Positions 11,780-24,028 of a DNA stretch of 64,000 nucleotides are shown in pieces; position 1 is the first letter of the stretch, and each line of letters starts with the position of its first letter. A program made the translations under genes and the position numbers. Location of the stretch: NCBI RefSeq assembly GCF_958298935.1, contig NC_084937.1, positions 28,095,568-28,159,567 on the forward strand, in the 5' to 3' direction. The DNA is from Phragmites australis. Lineage: Eukaryota > Streptophyta > Magnoliopsida > Poales > Poaceae. The notes under the pieces are model-generated. The model saw only the letters and a list, made by a program, of their open reading frames with translations. It had not been told where the DNA came from and ran no database searches.

Positions 11780-12478
11780 TATCAATAATTGGTAAAATCA
11801 ATTATATAAATATTTATTTAGAGTAGGAATAACTAGTCATCAACTGTATGTATCAAAAAGAATGGCACGAGATTTTATACAATTTATATCTTACTTAGGA
11901 TAATAACTCTACATCTTGTTTCACCTAGATTATTCTTAGAAATAGATAATTATATTAGGGATGTGTTGAGATCTAATCCTAATCATCTCGGTGAGTTCTT
12001 TTGTGTCTTAAATCCTAGAATCCTAGTCGGATGAATCTAATAGTGGCTTATAGCTGCTTATGAATCTCAATGGATTAATTTTGCTCCTATCTGACTAGAC
12101 TTGCTCTGCTTGTCCGGCTTTTTGCTTACAATTTGATTGTCTAGCTCAGAATCAGATGCCTTTGGACGTACCCTCTCCCTTTCTTATATAGTCAGATCAA
12201 GTAGAAGTAATATACTCGGAGTTACCGAGTGTAACCTTTCTGAATTGTATTATTCTTTCTGAATATGTAGAATATTCGTTCTTTATATGAGGATGATTTT
12301 CGTGTGGAACATAATAAATTGTCAAAAATATCGACACATGTCTTATTTGCCCCATAACGGATGTAGAATCTACAATATCGGGTTAAGGACACGTGTGCAA
12401 TTAATACTTGTTTTAAGGGTATACCATATTCTTTAAAAAAAAATATGTATTTATTAATTATTTATTTCTTGTTAGATA
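11780..12478 (-). repeat. 3' LTR of the 11.8-13.8 kb element
   Basis: Direct-repeat partner of 13283-13831. It is bounded on the right by the purine-rich tract expected beside a 3' LTR on the minus strand. Extra sequence inside (around 12020-12180) accounts for the greater length. Confidence 0.55.
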
Positions 12479-13282
12479 GCCCCCTAACAATGCTCAACAG
12501 AGGATGACTGGATTATGTGTAGTCTAGAGTTTGACCATACTAAAACTCACATAGTTAGGAATAGTCCTTGATAAGAAATATTCTCTTTAATAGGGAATTA
12601 TCTCCAACTGAATATAACCTTTGCTAGTTAAGGAATTTCGCTAACTGAATAGAGTTCTACTTATAAAGGCTTGTCTAGTTAAGAAATTACTTCCGACTGC
12701 AAAAGTCCAAAGGACATCTTCCCTTTTTCTATCCTCATGGAATATCACATTAAATATGCGTGACGGCTTAGGGGAGTTGGAACAATCATGAAGTCTGAAA
12801 AGATACTTAGAAATTCGAAACGCCACGAACACCGTTAACTTAGAGCGGTAACGCCATCGTTCTTCACGGAATAGTTGCTAAACCTTCTTGCCTTATAAAT
12901 AGAGAAGGGTCTAGATGTTATCACGAAATATAGTGCATTAACACTATAGTCTTATATGTCTTCTTCATCTGTAGTTGCGTCGAAGAAGTGAGGTTCATCC
13001 TTCGAAATCTCATGCTCTATCTTGGCGACTATGTACTTGGTTTTTTTTAATCTACTAGCCACATGATCACGTGAGTAATCATCTTGACCTTCGAGTTCCT
13101 GGGCTCAACGGCTAAAATTTGCCATCGAAGATCAAGGGACCTCCACCAACTTGTGGGACTTCATGTAGATGTTGGGTCCGAAGTTATCATAGAACCGGTC
13201 ATCGGAGTAGCTCATTGTCGGAGGCTTAATGTGCTTAGTTGATGAAGGCATATCTTGTTGTATCCCTATGGGTGACACCAAA

Positions 13283-13831
13283 TGTCGATAATTAGTAAAA
13301 TAAATCGTGCAAATATTTATTTAAAGTAGGATACATGTTTATCAACTATGCGTATCAAAGAGTAGTACACATAATTTTATACATGTTCGGATATTTTTTA
13401 AGATAATAGCACTATGTCATGTGATGTCTTAATTAATCTTAGGAAAAAAAAAACCTATTACAATGAGTGCGTGTCTAAATCTTAATGGATTGTTTTTATT
13501 TCTATCCGACCTCGTATTGGTTTTATTTATTCCTTTTTGGCTCTTTGTGGCTTGTTATACCTATCGTACACTCTCTTCTCCTTGCATAGTCAGGTCGACA
13601 AGACATACTATACTTTTACGGATCGTGTTACCTGGAGGATTCTTTTCTAATTCGAGTATATTTTCATGTGGAACACAATGAACTGTCTAAGATATTCTTA
13701 TATGTCTTATTTACCTTAGAGCGGTTATTAGACCTATCGTGCAAGATAACATATATGCGTACTATGGTACTCTATTACCAGAACATAATATATTTCATAT
13801 AAATCTTTAATTATTAATTATCAAGTTCTCA
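13283..13831 (-). repeat. 5' LTR of the 11.8-13.8 kb element
   Basis: Begins TGAGAACTT and ends ATTATCGACA when read on the minus strand, so it has the canonical TG...CA termini. A degraded primer-binding site follows directly. Confidence 0.55.
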
Positions 13832-15321
13832 GCCACGGTGATATAAATTCAAACAACGTTCGGATAGGCATATTAAAACACCGAACTGGCGAACACAAAT
13901 GATAGATGACCCAAGAACCATTCAAGTGGTAGCTAGCTGGACCATTTGCCTCATTCACACTGAGTTTGGTCCAGAGAAACGGCAGGAGAAATCCCCAACC
14001 GGATCCTAAGCTCGGAGACCGAAGAGCCTCAATGACGAGGCGCTGATTCTAGGACCAGCCTGAGCAAAGCTGAACGTTGGCAACCGGCCCATCTGCTGCT
14101 GTGCTGCCTCCATTCACACAACCGGTACCAATGTCTGCCGTGCCGAAGTTGATCGATACCAATAAAGCCGCCCATGGACATGAACAGCGAGCTGCCGACC
14201 GGCCGGCCGTGCCCACAGAAACAGAGCGCTAAAGGCGCTCCCCATGATCGTCGTCACCGCTGCCAACTCGTACCCTGAGCTCTGGAAAAGCCAGTTCCCA
14301 CCCATGGCCCCGGCGACGCCAGGTCGGCGAGGGTGCCAATGGACAACTGCCGCTGCCGCTGTGTATTTTAGCCATCGTTCCTTTTTCCTTGACAAGGCCA
14401 CGGCACGGTCAACTGACGAACGGTTAAATTTAGCACGGCTTTCTCGGCGCCGTCCTTTCACCATGCGCTCCGGCACCGCACCGGCTCACCGGTCACCGCA
14501 CATGGCATGCAGGCACGCGGGTCCCCTGTGAGCATCCTAAATGAGATGATTGGCCAGTCCGGCCCGGCTAGGCTAGTCTTTTCCCTGCCTCTTTCTCGTT
14601 TTCACCTTTTCTTTTTCCAGCTAACTCTAGCAAGCCAGGAACCACCTTCTCCTGTCCTGCTCTGCCCCGTGCCGTCCATTCCCTCTCCTCCTCCTCCTCT
14701 CTTTCCTCGCGCGAAGAAGGGGAGGAGGACGCGGCACAAGAACAGAAGCGCCTCGCCGTCGCCGGCATTTCGTTTCCTCTTCGCGTCGACGGCCGGCTTC
14801 AGCGAGCGGCGGCCACCGTCCTCCCGGAGGTAACGACGTCGCCGCTCGTCTTCGCCCAACATCCAGAGCGAATGCACATTGCACGCTGCATTTTATATTT
14901 TCCTTTTGGTTTCACTCGCCATGCACGGACATTGTGCTCTGGTCCCGTCTCCCGTGCTGTGCGCGTGGTTTTCAAGGATAGAGATGCGGCGCACAAGCGG
15001 CCGCACTGGCCGTTGGCGCGGCGCTTTCGGGCCCGCACGGCAGCCGCGGCCAACACCGATCGCGCACCGACCTCACGGTCTCACGGGGCTCGCGTGTCGC
15101 GTCACATCGCAGGGTGCCTGCCGGCCTCTGCTCAAGCGCCTTTGCTCGCTCCAATGCACTTTGCACTCGATACGCATGAACACGACGCTGTTTGGTGGTG
15201 TGCATTGTGATGCCCGCGAGCGTCTGGTGACGGTTGGTTGCTTGTTTCATTTTGTGTCGCGTTAGCAAGCAGGGAAGGCAGGCTAGGCGAGCAGACGCGG
15301 ACCGCCGCGCGCGGGCGGGCG
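13832..15321 (+). promoter_or_regulatory. upstream region and probable 5' UTR of the kinesin-7 gene
   Basis: GC content rises from about 13.9 kb and pyrimidine-rich stretches cluster at 14580-14710, as in many grass 5' leaders. Open frames on both strands here show no known domain. A possible leader intron is suggested by a GGAG|GTAACG donor near 14829 and a GCAAGCAG acceptor at 15267-15274, 48 bp before the ATG. The intron and the leader are inference; no transcript evidence is available. Confidence 0.4.
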
Positions 15322-18300
15322 ATGGCGGGGGAAGAGCGGATCGTGGTGTCGGTGCGGCTGCGGCCGGTGAACGCGCGGGAGGCGGAGCGCGGCGACGGCT
15401 CCGAATGGGAGTGCGCCGGCCCAACCACCCTCATGTTCCGCGGCAACATTCCCGAGCGCGCCATGTTCCCCGCCGCCTACACCTACGGTGAGCACGCATC
15501 CCGTCATGTCGCGCTGCTCGCGTGCCGTCGCAATGGCCGCCTACCTTCTCGTGCGGCTCATTCACATTGCTCTCCTCTTCAGACCGGGTGTTCAGCCCGG
15601 AGTGCAGCACGAAGCAGGTGTACGAGGAAGGGGCCAAGCATGTGGCTCTATCGGTGCTCAGCGGAATCAACTGTACGTACGCATCGTAGCAACACCACCG
15701 TTGGTTTCAACAAGCCTTCACGCGATTTTGTTCTCTGCACCGCAGCAAGCATATTCGCGTACGGGCAGACGAGCAGCGGCAAGACTTACACCATGGTCGG
15801 CATCACGGAACACAGCATGTCGGACATCTACGACTACATCGACAAGGTGAGAAGTCAGGACTCAGAACTAGCTGCAGCTCTGCCGGTTCATTTCATTTGT
15901 TCCTTGTTACCTTTTTCACGCTTCTTGAATCTCAGGCGTCTGAAATCCTTTTTCACGCTCCGGTCCCAACGGGGGAATTGATTTGGGGGCGGGGTGGCAT
16001 TCCTTTGTCCTCTTTAGATGAATCTCTAAGAAGGCAGGCCGGCTCGGAGGAGAAGGCGGGCACGGGGTGGGATGCCATCGACTGTGGTGGAGGAGGACGG
16101 TCGGTGGGCTAGATAGGGTGAGGGAGCACGAAAATCCAAAGGTTAGCGCGGCAGGGTGGTGGGCGCAAATCCAGCTCCGAGAACGCCGTCGAAGATGACT
16201 ATAGGGTAGGGAGGAAGGCGGGGGAGCCAGCATGGCGCAGGGTGGGAGGTTGAAAACGGCTGTGAGCCGTTGGATGGATACCTATCCAACGGCTTACAAG
16301 TGTCGTCTATTTTTTTAATTTTAGACTCTCAAAGAAACCTATCGAATGGCTCTATAGGAGAACCTTTACAGTACACCATGATACTAGATGATGGAGAGTA
16401 TCATTGTTGTGATCTAACATTTTAGTAGGTATTATTGTAATTATCTTGATTGTCGTCTATTTTTTTTTTAAAAAAAATTAGACGCTTGAAGAATAGGATC
16501 CACCTATTTTTTCCCCTGAATCAATGCACCGCTTTGATTTCACTGTGATTCTCTGCTTCTTCGTCTTCAAGTTCTGTTCTGGTCTCTGCAGCATCCTGAG
16601 AGGGAGTTCATCTTGAAATTTTCGGCGATGGAGATATACAACGAAGCTGTGAGGGATCTCTTGATCCCCGACGCGACGCCTCTAAGGCTTCTTGATGATC
16701 CGGAGGTGAACTGCTCTTAATGGTGTCACCTGAAAGCAACTAACTTGCAGTCTTCTCGTGTTTCTGTACAACTAATGTTCATTCATTGGCCATTCTGGAT
16801 TCGATCAGAAAGGAACTGTCGTAGAGAAACTCACCGAGGGAACTCTCAGGGACAAAGGTCATCTCTTGGAGCTCCTTGCTGTGTGTGAAGGTATGGAACT
16901 GAAACTTTTTATTTCTGTTCCAAGAAACGAGCAGCACCTCATTGGTTTGTTCGCCTGCGCTAATCCTTTTGGTTTGTGGGACAGCTCAAAGACAGATTGG
17001 GGAAACTACTCTGAATGAAACAAGCTCCAGATCTCACCAGATACTCAGACTGGTTGGCTCTTCTGCAATACTGAATTATGCGCATTTGTTTCTGCAAGAA
17101 TTGATTTTTATTGTAAACTTGTGAACCGCAGACGATCGAGAGTTCGACAAAGCAGTTCATGGGACGAGGCAACTCGAGCACCCTTCTGGCTTGTGTGGTA
17201 CGAATATCTTCGTTATGCTTTGCTAGCTCATTCAGATAGGACATTGTTCCATGCATTGGCCTCTTGAGTTTCACCCAAAAAAAAAAAAAAACTGGGCAGA
17301 ATTTTGTTGATTTAGCCGGAAGTGAGCGTGCCTCTCAAACGCAATCAGCTGGTATGAGGCTGAAGGAAGGCAGCCATATTAACAGAAGTCTGCTTACACT
17401 GGGAAAGGTCATTCGCCAACTCAGGTCTGTTCAAGTGCTCTTGTCATCTGTCTTTGGCAGAGCAAAACTACACTTCCAATCATATTAGTCCTACACCTTT
17501 ACTTTACAATTTCTCTTGGTTTAAATGCCCTTTAACGTTGCCATTCTTGTACACCTGAATTTGGACAACTCATTCCTGATGCAGCAAGGGGAGAAACGGC
17601 CATATCCCTTACAGAGATTCGAAGCTCACTCGCATATTACAGCCATCTTTGGGAGGCAACGCGAGGACGGCTATTATCTGCACAATGAGCCCAGCACACT
17701 GTCACATTGAGCAATCCAGGAACACGCTTTTGTTCGCTAACTGTGCGAAAGATGTAGTTACTGACGCACAGGTCAATGTGGTGATGTCAGACAAGACATT
17801 GGTGAAACATCTTCAGAGAGAACTTGCGAGGCTAGAGAATGAGCTCAAGTTCCCTGGATCAGTCTCTTGCAGTACTCACGCTGAGGCTTTGAGAGAGAAG
17901 GATGAACTGATTAAACAGGTGCCGTGACTCTCAACGACAACGAGTCCTTTGCTTTCATCTCCGCGCTCATGATGATTTCATCCCTATATCCTTGCGCATT
18001 TTCTAGAATGTATGCTGTTTTGTGATATAAAAAATGTGATGGATTTTCAGTTGGAAGAACAGCTGAAGGAATTGATGGAGCAGAAAGACACTGTTCAATC
18101 CCAACTTGACAGTTTCCGCAGAGTTGCAAGCGATGGGCACATCGATGACCGCACAGCAAGGCCATGGGTATTTGCTCTCTTATTACTGGCCTCCTTTTTA
18201 AAAACGATGCAGCAATCTTTGTAATGTCCAACTAATTACCCTACTTCTGACAGGGTGAACGTAATCGGTCTTCAGAGTCCCTTCCACGTAATGTGTCTGA

Positions 18301-20135
18301 AGATGCGTTTTCTTCTTCTGATACTTACGATGCTGCTTACGAAGATCAAGATGATCTCGGCTCAAAAGCGCTTGATGCATCACACGTCTGCAACGGTCGT
18401 CATCATGACCCAAATCTCCCTGAACGAACAGCGAAGCGGCATCAACAAACAATGGATAAACAGTCAATTTCCAGTTTACACCCAATGAGCAACCATATTT
18501 CTGATAGCTTAGAGATGTATCAAGCAAAAAGGGAGGCTTCACCTGAGGTCTCTGAGGAGCATTGCAAGGAAGTCCAATGCATTGAAACAAATGAGCTCAG
18601 GAGAAGGAATAGCCAAGGATTCTTTCCTGCAGGTAGATCCCATGCGGACGCAGAGGTAAGCGAAGAGAAGCATGGTGAAAGCACGACAAGCACAGTAGAC
18701 AATGCCATCAAACTGTATACGTGCGATTTTGACCCATCTTCTGATACCCAAAAACCTAACACTGACGAATCTTTGGCTCTGAAGAGGTGTGTAGTAAGCT
18801 CCAGGGATAGTGTGCTAAGCAGGAGTAGAAGCTGCCGAGCTAGCTTCATGGTCATTCCGAATAGTTGGTTTGATGATTCAGTGGACATGAACATGACACC
18901 TCCAGGTGAAATTTTCAAATATGGCCCGAGAAGGCCAGAGAAGGTCAGGAGAAGCCTGTATCCTGAAAACGGTGACCACCAAAATGATCGTCCATTGGAC
19001 TGTCCTGTGGCCTTTGGACGAGTTGCATCTGATGCTGATGCACACAAGAGCACTTGCAGTGCTGAAGAGGAAGGCGTTATTAGTGACATCAGCTGCATCA
19101 CGGAAGTGAAGGAGACGTCAAAAGAGCACCATACATCACACCTACGGGGAAATCAGGTAAGAGCATTTTTTTAACATATGAAAATGATCTCTCCATGAAT
19201 TATGTTTAATGGACATCATATTTTCCCTTACACAAGCAATATATGCTATTTGCCCCAATAAGAATAATAGCATCACGATCGCTTACAAGGTAGGAAAAAT
19301 TGACCAGTTGTCTAGTTGTATCTGTATATAAGACCCACATTATTTCTTAATGCCCACATCTTTTTTAGTTCATCAAACTGATTTTGTTGTCTCAATATAT
19401 CTATTTAAGCAGCAGAATGAAGATTTAGCGCCCCCGAAAAATGTCAAAGATGGTGGCACAGATTCCTCAGTGACCACCGTCGAGTCTCCTTCTCGGTGGC
19501 CTATTCATTTCGAGACAAAACAGCAAGAAATTATTGAGTTATGGCAGGAGTGCAATGTCTCTATAGTACACAGAACTTACTTTTTCCTCCTCTTCAAGGG
19601 AGATAAGGCAGATAACATCTACTTGGAAGTAGAGCACAGGAGATTGTCCTTCATTAAAAATTCGTTCAGTGCTGGTGATGAGCCTAATGCTACTGTTACA
19701 TCAAGGTAACTTATCACAGTTCATATGCAGCCATTAAATTGATCAAATCAACACATTTTCAGTTTTTTTTTTCTGTGAAACATATGCACTTAATAGATTC
19801 TGTGAATCCTTGTTCCCGGCAGCTTGAGGAATCTTCGGCATGAAAGAGACATGCTCTACAGGCAGATGCTGAGGAGATTTCATCTTGCAGAAAGGGAGAG
19901 CCTTTACACTAAGTGGGGGATAGATCTGAACTCCAAACAGAGGAGGCTGCAGCTATCGCGCCGCATCTGGGCACAGACTGACATGGAACACGTGAGGGAG
20001 AGCGCCGCTATTGTCGCAAAGCTAGTCGAACATCTGGAGCGGGGGCAGGCCATCAAGGAGATGTTTGGGTTGAGCTTCACACTGAACCCACGAGCTGATC
20101 GGAGATCTTTCAGCTGGGTCGGTGCTTACTCCTAA
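15322..20135 (+). CDS. kinesin-7 subfamily motor protein
   Basis: A microtubule motor with an N-terminal catalytic domain, 923 aa in my 13-exon model. Exons: 15322-15487, 15583-15672, 15746-15846, 16592-16705, 16809-16890, 16985-17052, 17132-17197, 17300-17424, 17585-17918, 18051-18167, 18254-19156, 19413-19705, 19823-20135. All borders are GT-AG and all phases close. Nucleotide-binding motifs are intact: P-loop GQTSSGKT (92-99), switch I NETSSRSH (195-202), switch II DLAGSE (233-238). A neck and coiled-coil region follows (about 325-420), then a Ser-rich linker in one large exon. The C-terminal 165 residues match the DUF3490 domain found in plant NACK/KIN-7 kinesins. Unlike NACK1 there is no long N-terminal extension before the motor. 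The start of exon 12 is ambiguous by one or two CAG codons. Family members act in cytokinesis and organelle or growth-related transport; which role applies here is unknown. Confidence 0.93.
15847..16591 (+). other. kinesin intron 3, enlarged by inserted sequence
   Basis: At 745 bp this is the largest kinesin intron; most others are 70-260 bp. It contains a GC-rich part (15970-16250), a palindrome AGCCGTTGGAT / ATCCAACGGCT at 16265-16295, and a direct repeat TGTCGTCTATTTTTTT at 16301 and 16451. These suggest one or more small insertions. No gene is visible. Confidence 0.5.
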
Positions 20136-20386
20136 ATTAAGCATTGTGGCGATGATGATATGACAATGACGGCCATGATGACTCAGTGACAATGGCATGG
20201 TGCCAGATGATGAATACATCTTAGAGGATATCTATTGTCCGGAGGCGAATTCACCGCAATGCTGATTTTCACTGGAGCCCGTGCCTTTATTTCTTTTTAA
20301 GCTTATGGATGTGAATATGCGATCGATTTTACAGCGGGAGTATTGTGAAACGATCAAATAAACCGACATCAGATGCCAACTCCTTT

Positions 20387-20430
20387 GCACCAAACTACAT
20401 GATGTATTGCTGTTCTGACAATCTTTGCAT
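20387..20430. repeat. duplicated 44 bp segment, copy 1
   Basis: GCACCAAACT(A/G)CATGATG plus TATTGCTGTTCTGACA is shared almost exactly with 22156-22199. The intervening 1.7 kb may be an insertion into the kinesin 3' flank, or the copies may stem from local duplication. Confidence 0.75.
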
Positions 20431-20438
20431 TATCCTGA

Positions 20439-20480
20439 CCTTCTCTGGCCTTCTCTGGCCTTCTCGGGCCTTCTCGGGCC
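20439..20480. repeat. 10 bp minisatellite, four units
   Basis: CCTTCTCTGG twice, then CCTTCTCGGG twice. A C-to-G change in the last two units shows sequential expansion. It lies about 300 bp past the kinesin stop codon. Confidence 0.9.
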
Positions 20481-22155
20481 ATATTTGAAAATCTTACTGT
20501 TACTAATTAAAGGCTTCTTAGAAGCTCTACGGTGGTCTGAGATGAAACACGCTAAGAAAAAAAGAGAAATCCTAGAAAATATTATAAAAAATTAATGCAT
20601 CATGCCCTTAATTTTGTACGTCTCAAACAAATATATCTCATACTTAAAAAGCATGTAATGAGTCCTGTGTCCACTGAATCTTACGTCCACCCCTGAATCC
20701 CTCGCTCCCGACATGTGGACCGCTTTCGCTCTGCATCCCTGTCCATCCAATGATTTTTGTCTGCCTACGCCCTTCGTCCCCCCAACATATTTTCGTCTGC
20801 CCTCCCACGCCTGCAAACACCCCTCGCTCCTTGCTTTGGGCCGTGGCTCCTGCGACCGCGTTGTCCCTTCATAGCTCCCGACCTATGCATCAGATTCAGT
20901 GTTCAAATACTATATGAAAGAATAATGACAAAACCTACAACTTTGGTTTTAAGGCTACATAGATATTATACACCGTTTAATACCAGATTATCATTGAATA
21001 AATCTGCATAAATAACGTGAAAACCGGTATAGATCAACCAGTGTCCAAATCAGCTCCCAGACAAAAAGGCATGCATTCTAGAGAACTAATTAGAAGTTGC
21101 CACCGTAAGGAAGATCATGAATTTATGCAGAATTTTGATGAACACCGTGAAATCCCTTTTCTCTTTCTTTCTTCATTTTCTTCTTCTTCCCTTGGTTCTT
21201 CTTCATTGCTTCTCTTTTTCCCTTCTCCTCGAATTGGTGACATCAGCACAACAACGTCTCCTTCCTCTTCTTCTGCCCCTCCCTTGCTCCCTTGTCGCAC
21301 AGCAGCGGCAGCACTTAGGACAGCAGCCAGGCAACGGGCGCAGGCAAGCAGAGGGCACCTGTGGCGGGCACAGCTAGGGCTAGAGTCCATAGGAGTAGGT
21401 GAGCTAGGGATGGACGGAGATCGTCTAACTTCACGGTGGTGATTTCACTCCATCGTGAGATGTTGAATCGTGAATGAATGTATTTGATTTAACACTTCAG
21501 ACTACTACAGTACCATCGTCATAGTGAAATATCTGTAGTTTTTCTATATATATAGTAACTTTGCTATAGTAATCAAAGTCAGGGTATCGTAGCTCTTCTC
21601 ATAATCTACTGTTCTACTCTCACTTCACTCCTTTTTAAATCAGAGGAATTGGATCCGCTAGCGACACCTTAACCTATAAGGCATGGCGTAGGAGAGGCTG
21701 AGTAGGACAGAAGGTGGAATGTGACATTGCTTTTGTTTTCTTTTAATTTATCTTACAAGTCCAAATTTTGATTTATCATATATCAATCATCCTAATTCTA
21801 AACATGACATCTGAGTAATCATACGAAATTATTTGGACGAGATCTATGAATTCACGGTCTTCAACCTTTCATCCCAGCTGCAATTCAAAAAGCCAATTTC
21901 TCACCCTCTCTTTGGCCTTCCCAATCGAAGTTTTATTTTCCTTAAAGTTTCAGGGTTTTACAGCAGGAGCTCGCTCTCGCGGACTAGGGGTTCGACGCCA
22001 AGAGTCAGCCCCATGCGCGGAAAGAGTCTCCCGGGGAAGCAGGCGCTCCAGCCTGCCGAGAAAACTGTTTCAGCGATGGCATTTGCTTAACGAAGTTGAT
22101 TAGTCCAAACTAATACGCGTTTAAAAAATGATCAGCAAGGGTTGCCGACCCCTGG
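20481..22155. other. non-genic stretch between duplicated segments
   Basis: No recognisable protein. There is a pyrimidine-rich patch at 21150-21300 with TTCTTCT runs and AT-rich sequence around it. Open frames at 21017-21442 and 21115-21390 are opposite-strand shadows of low-complexity DNA. No terminal repeats are clear enough to define an inserted element. Confidence 0.4.
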
Positions 22156-22199
22156 GCACCAAACTGCATGATGTATTGCTGTTCTGACATACTTTGCAT
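22156..22199. repeat. duplicated 44 bp segment, copy 2
   Basis: Near-identical partner of 20387-20430, in the same orientation. Confidence 0.75.
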
Positions 22200-22980
22200 C
22201 AATGTACATCTAATTCACCTACATTCTGCTAACACGCTTGCTACGAAAGCCAGAGTCGTTGGCTTCTTTATGTAGAGCCGCGTTATGCTAAACTATGACT
22301 AGAATCACCCGATAGGTTTCGATTATCATTAACTGAAAGTGGAAAATATTTTGTTTCGACTCTATTCATAGATCCGCTTTTAAATTTTTTCAGAAAAGAG
22401 AAAACACCTTAAGTCAATTCAGAAAACACTTTTCACTCGTTCACACACTTCCAATTAAAAACACACTTTTTTACTTACAAAAGGATTACACCTTGTGGAT
22501 GATCTTCCGATCGTCATGTTCTATGGATGGCAGATTGGGACAGGGAGGAGGCGATGCGATGACAAAATAACAAGGTGTCGCTCTAAAGGGGAATGAGATG
22601 GTACGGCAAATGAGATGATGATAAAAGGTTTCGTTAGGACATATTAAGTCTACGGTTAGGTTACAGGATTAAAAATCGAGTGTATGATTTCGTAAATATT
22701 AGCATTTGAAATTTGGTAATAATTTTTTTTTCGAACCACGTGCAACTATTGACCTGCGCCACCTCATTGTTGGCACCATTGCGGACCAGGACCTTGCGGA
22801 CGCCCGTAGAAAAATTAGAAAGTCCGTTTCAATACTGGACGGTTTTTTATTGGGCCGAGAAGAAAAAAACCAATCCTGGTTTTTTTTAGTTTCCCTTGGG
22901 CCTTGCAACCCTTGTGCTCGTTTCACTCCTCTTCCACAGGCGGCGGCGGCGGCAGGCAGGCAGGGACCGAACCCGGCGGC
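22200..22980 (+). promoter_or_regulatory. upstream region of the mitochondrial S31 gene
   Basis: Non-coding. AT-rich to about 22900, then a short GC-rich leader with CAGGCGGCGG repeats just before the ATG at 22981. No core promoter motif can be assigned with confidence. Confidence 0.35.
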
Positions 22981-23244
22981 ATGGCGATGCGGTTGGCGGC
23001 GGCGGCATTTGTGCGGCGGATGACACCGGCGCGCCCTCCCGTCCCCGTCCCGTTGGCGGCCGCTTCGGCGGAGGCGGAGGCGGTGACGTGCGGGCGCGGG
23101 GACAAGAAGACCAAGCGGGGGAAGCGGTTCAAGGGCTCCTACGGCAACGCGCGGCCGAAGCGGGAGAAGAAGATCGAGCGCATCAAGGACCGCGTCGAGG
23201 TGCCCCGTTCCACACCCTGGCCCCTCCCTTTCAAGCTTATCTGA
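22981..23244 (+). CDS. mitochondrial small-subunit ribosomal protein S31 (bTHX type)
   Basis: A single exon encodes 87 aa. The N-terminal half (MAMRLAAAAFVRRM..., Arg- and Ala-rich, few acidic residues) looks like a mitochondrial presequence. The C-terminal half carries the family signature: CGRGDKKTKRGKRFKGS, then YGNARPKREKK and RIKDRVEVP, ending PWPLPFKLI before TGA. This ending matches plant mitochondrial 30S S31/THX proteins closely. The protein is a small basic component of the mitoribosomal small subunit. The ATG at 22981 is preferred over upstream non-ATG extensions because it directly begins the targeting peptide. The gene is compact and intact although LINE remnants lie downstream. 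Confidence 0.93.
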   Translation: MAMRLAAAAFVRRMTPARPPVPVPLAAASAEAEAVTCGRGDKKTKRGKRFKGSYGNARPKREKKIERIKDRVEVPRSTPWPLPFKLI

Positions 23245-24028
23245 GCGCGGGCTTCCCCTCCCCTTTTCCTCGGCTCGCGAGGGTACTTCAGGTTTACTGC
23301 AACGGTTGCTGCCATTTCTCCGTTTCCAGCTAGCTACATTTTACTTGGTTGTTTCTCATTGCGTGGTGTCAGATATGTACTATCGAACTGCTGTGATTCA
23401 ACTTTGCCCAATGCAATCCTGATGGGTGAAATATGTTTCTGTTTCATCCTTCTGTCGGTGCATGTGCTATCTGGATGCTGATACTTGGAAAATGAATTTA
23501 TAGTTATTGATCGTTTATTCATTCTGCTGTTCATGATACTCCCCGTGCTCATCAATAGAAATATCAAAGGATATCGGCTTAGATTGGATTTTCACTCTGT
23601 GTTGTTTTACTATCGTCACTAGTTGCACTCGCATGACATACATAATGAAGTGGCGCCTGCCAAGCAACTGGTCTGGTATGTTAAAGGTGACCAATCCAAA
23701 TTATAAGTGTATCTTGAACACAATTGGAACCATGTATTTACAAGAGGTTGGAGGTACATTTTTCCTTTTAGATTAAGGAAAACAAATTCTAGCCTCTACA
23801 TCCTAAGATGCATGCAGTCTGGCCCTTATTACATACTTCAGCACCAAGCTGAGTTCATTTCAACCCCATGCTGAGTTCTCAACCAAAATAATAATAACGA
23901 GCCATGAATTGTTTGCAAATGTCAAGCAGCACATAGCCTATTATTCCACCTCCACCCATTTTTTGGGGAAGATCTCCATGGCAATAAGCTCTAGAGAATG
24001 ACATGCTTCATGGGTCTCCTTTTCATCT
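23245..24028. other. 3' flank of S31
   Basis: AT-rich, no recognised gene. It likely includes the S31 3' UTR; no poly(A) signal is assigned. Confidence 0.4.

Larger units (their letters stand above)
11780..13831 (-). mobile_element. decayed Ty3/gypsy-type LTR element, non-autonomous
   Basis: Two direct repeats, 11780-12478 and 13283-13831, start TATCAATAATT / TGTCGATAATT and share AATATTTATTTA(G/A)AGTAGGA, CATGT(C/G)TTATTT(G/A)CC and ATTAATTAT near their ends. Read on the minus strand, the right repeat is the 5' LTR (starts TGAGAACTTG). It is followed at 13282-13264 by TTGGTGTCACCCATAGGG, a decayed match to the TGGCGCC-type primer site of grass gypsy elements. A purine run (GTTAGGGGGC on the minus strand, 12488-12479) abuts the left LTR. 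The 0.8 kb interior has no intact gene, only a gag-like start in minus orientation near 13225. I found no target duplication. LTR lengths differ (699 and 549 bp), showing old deletions. Confidence 0.6.

Noticed and set aside
14114..15507. Open frames up to 150 aa on both strands upstream of the kinesin
   Set aside because: No homology; mutually overlapping; they coincide with the promoter, leader and first exon of the kinesin.
18520..19101. 193 aa minus-strand frame opposite the kinesin large exon
   Set aside because: A shadow of the coding strand, with no domain.
22896..23333. Alternative 145 aa frame across the S31 gene
   Set aside because: It is a shifted shadow; the S31 frame has the conserved family signature through its C-terminus.
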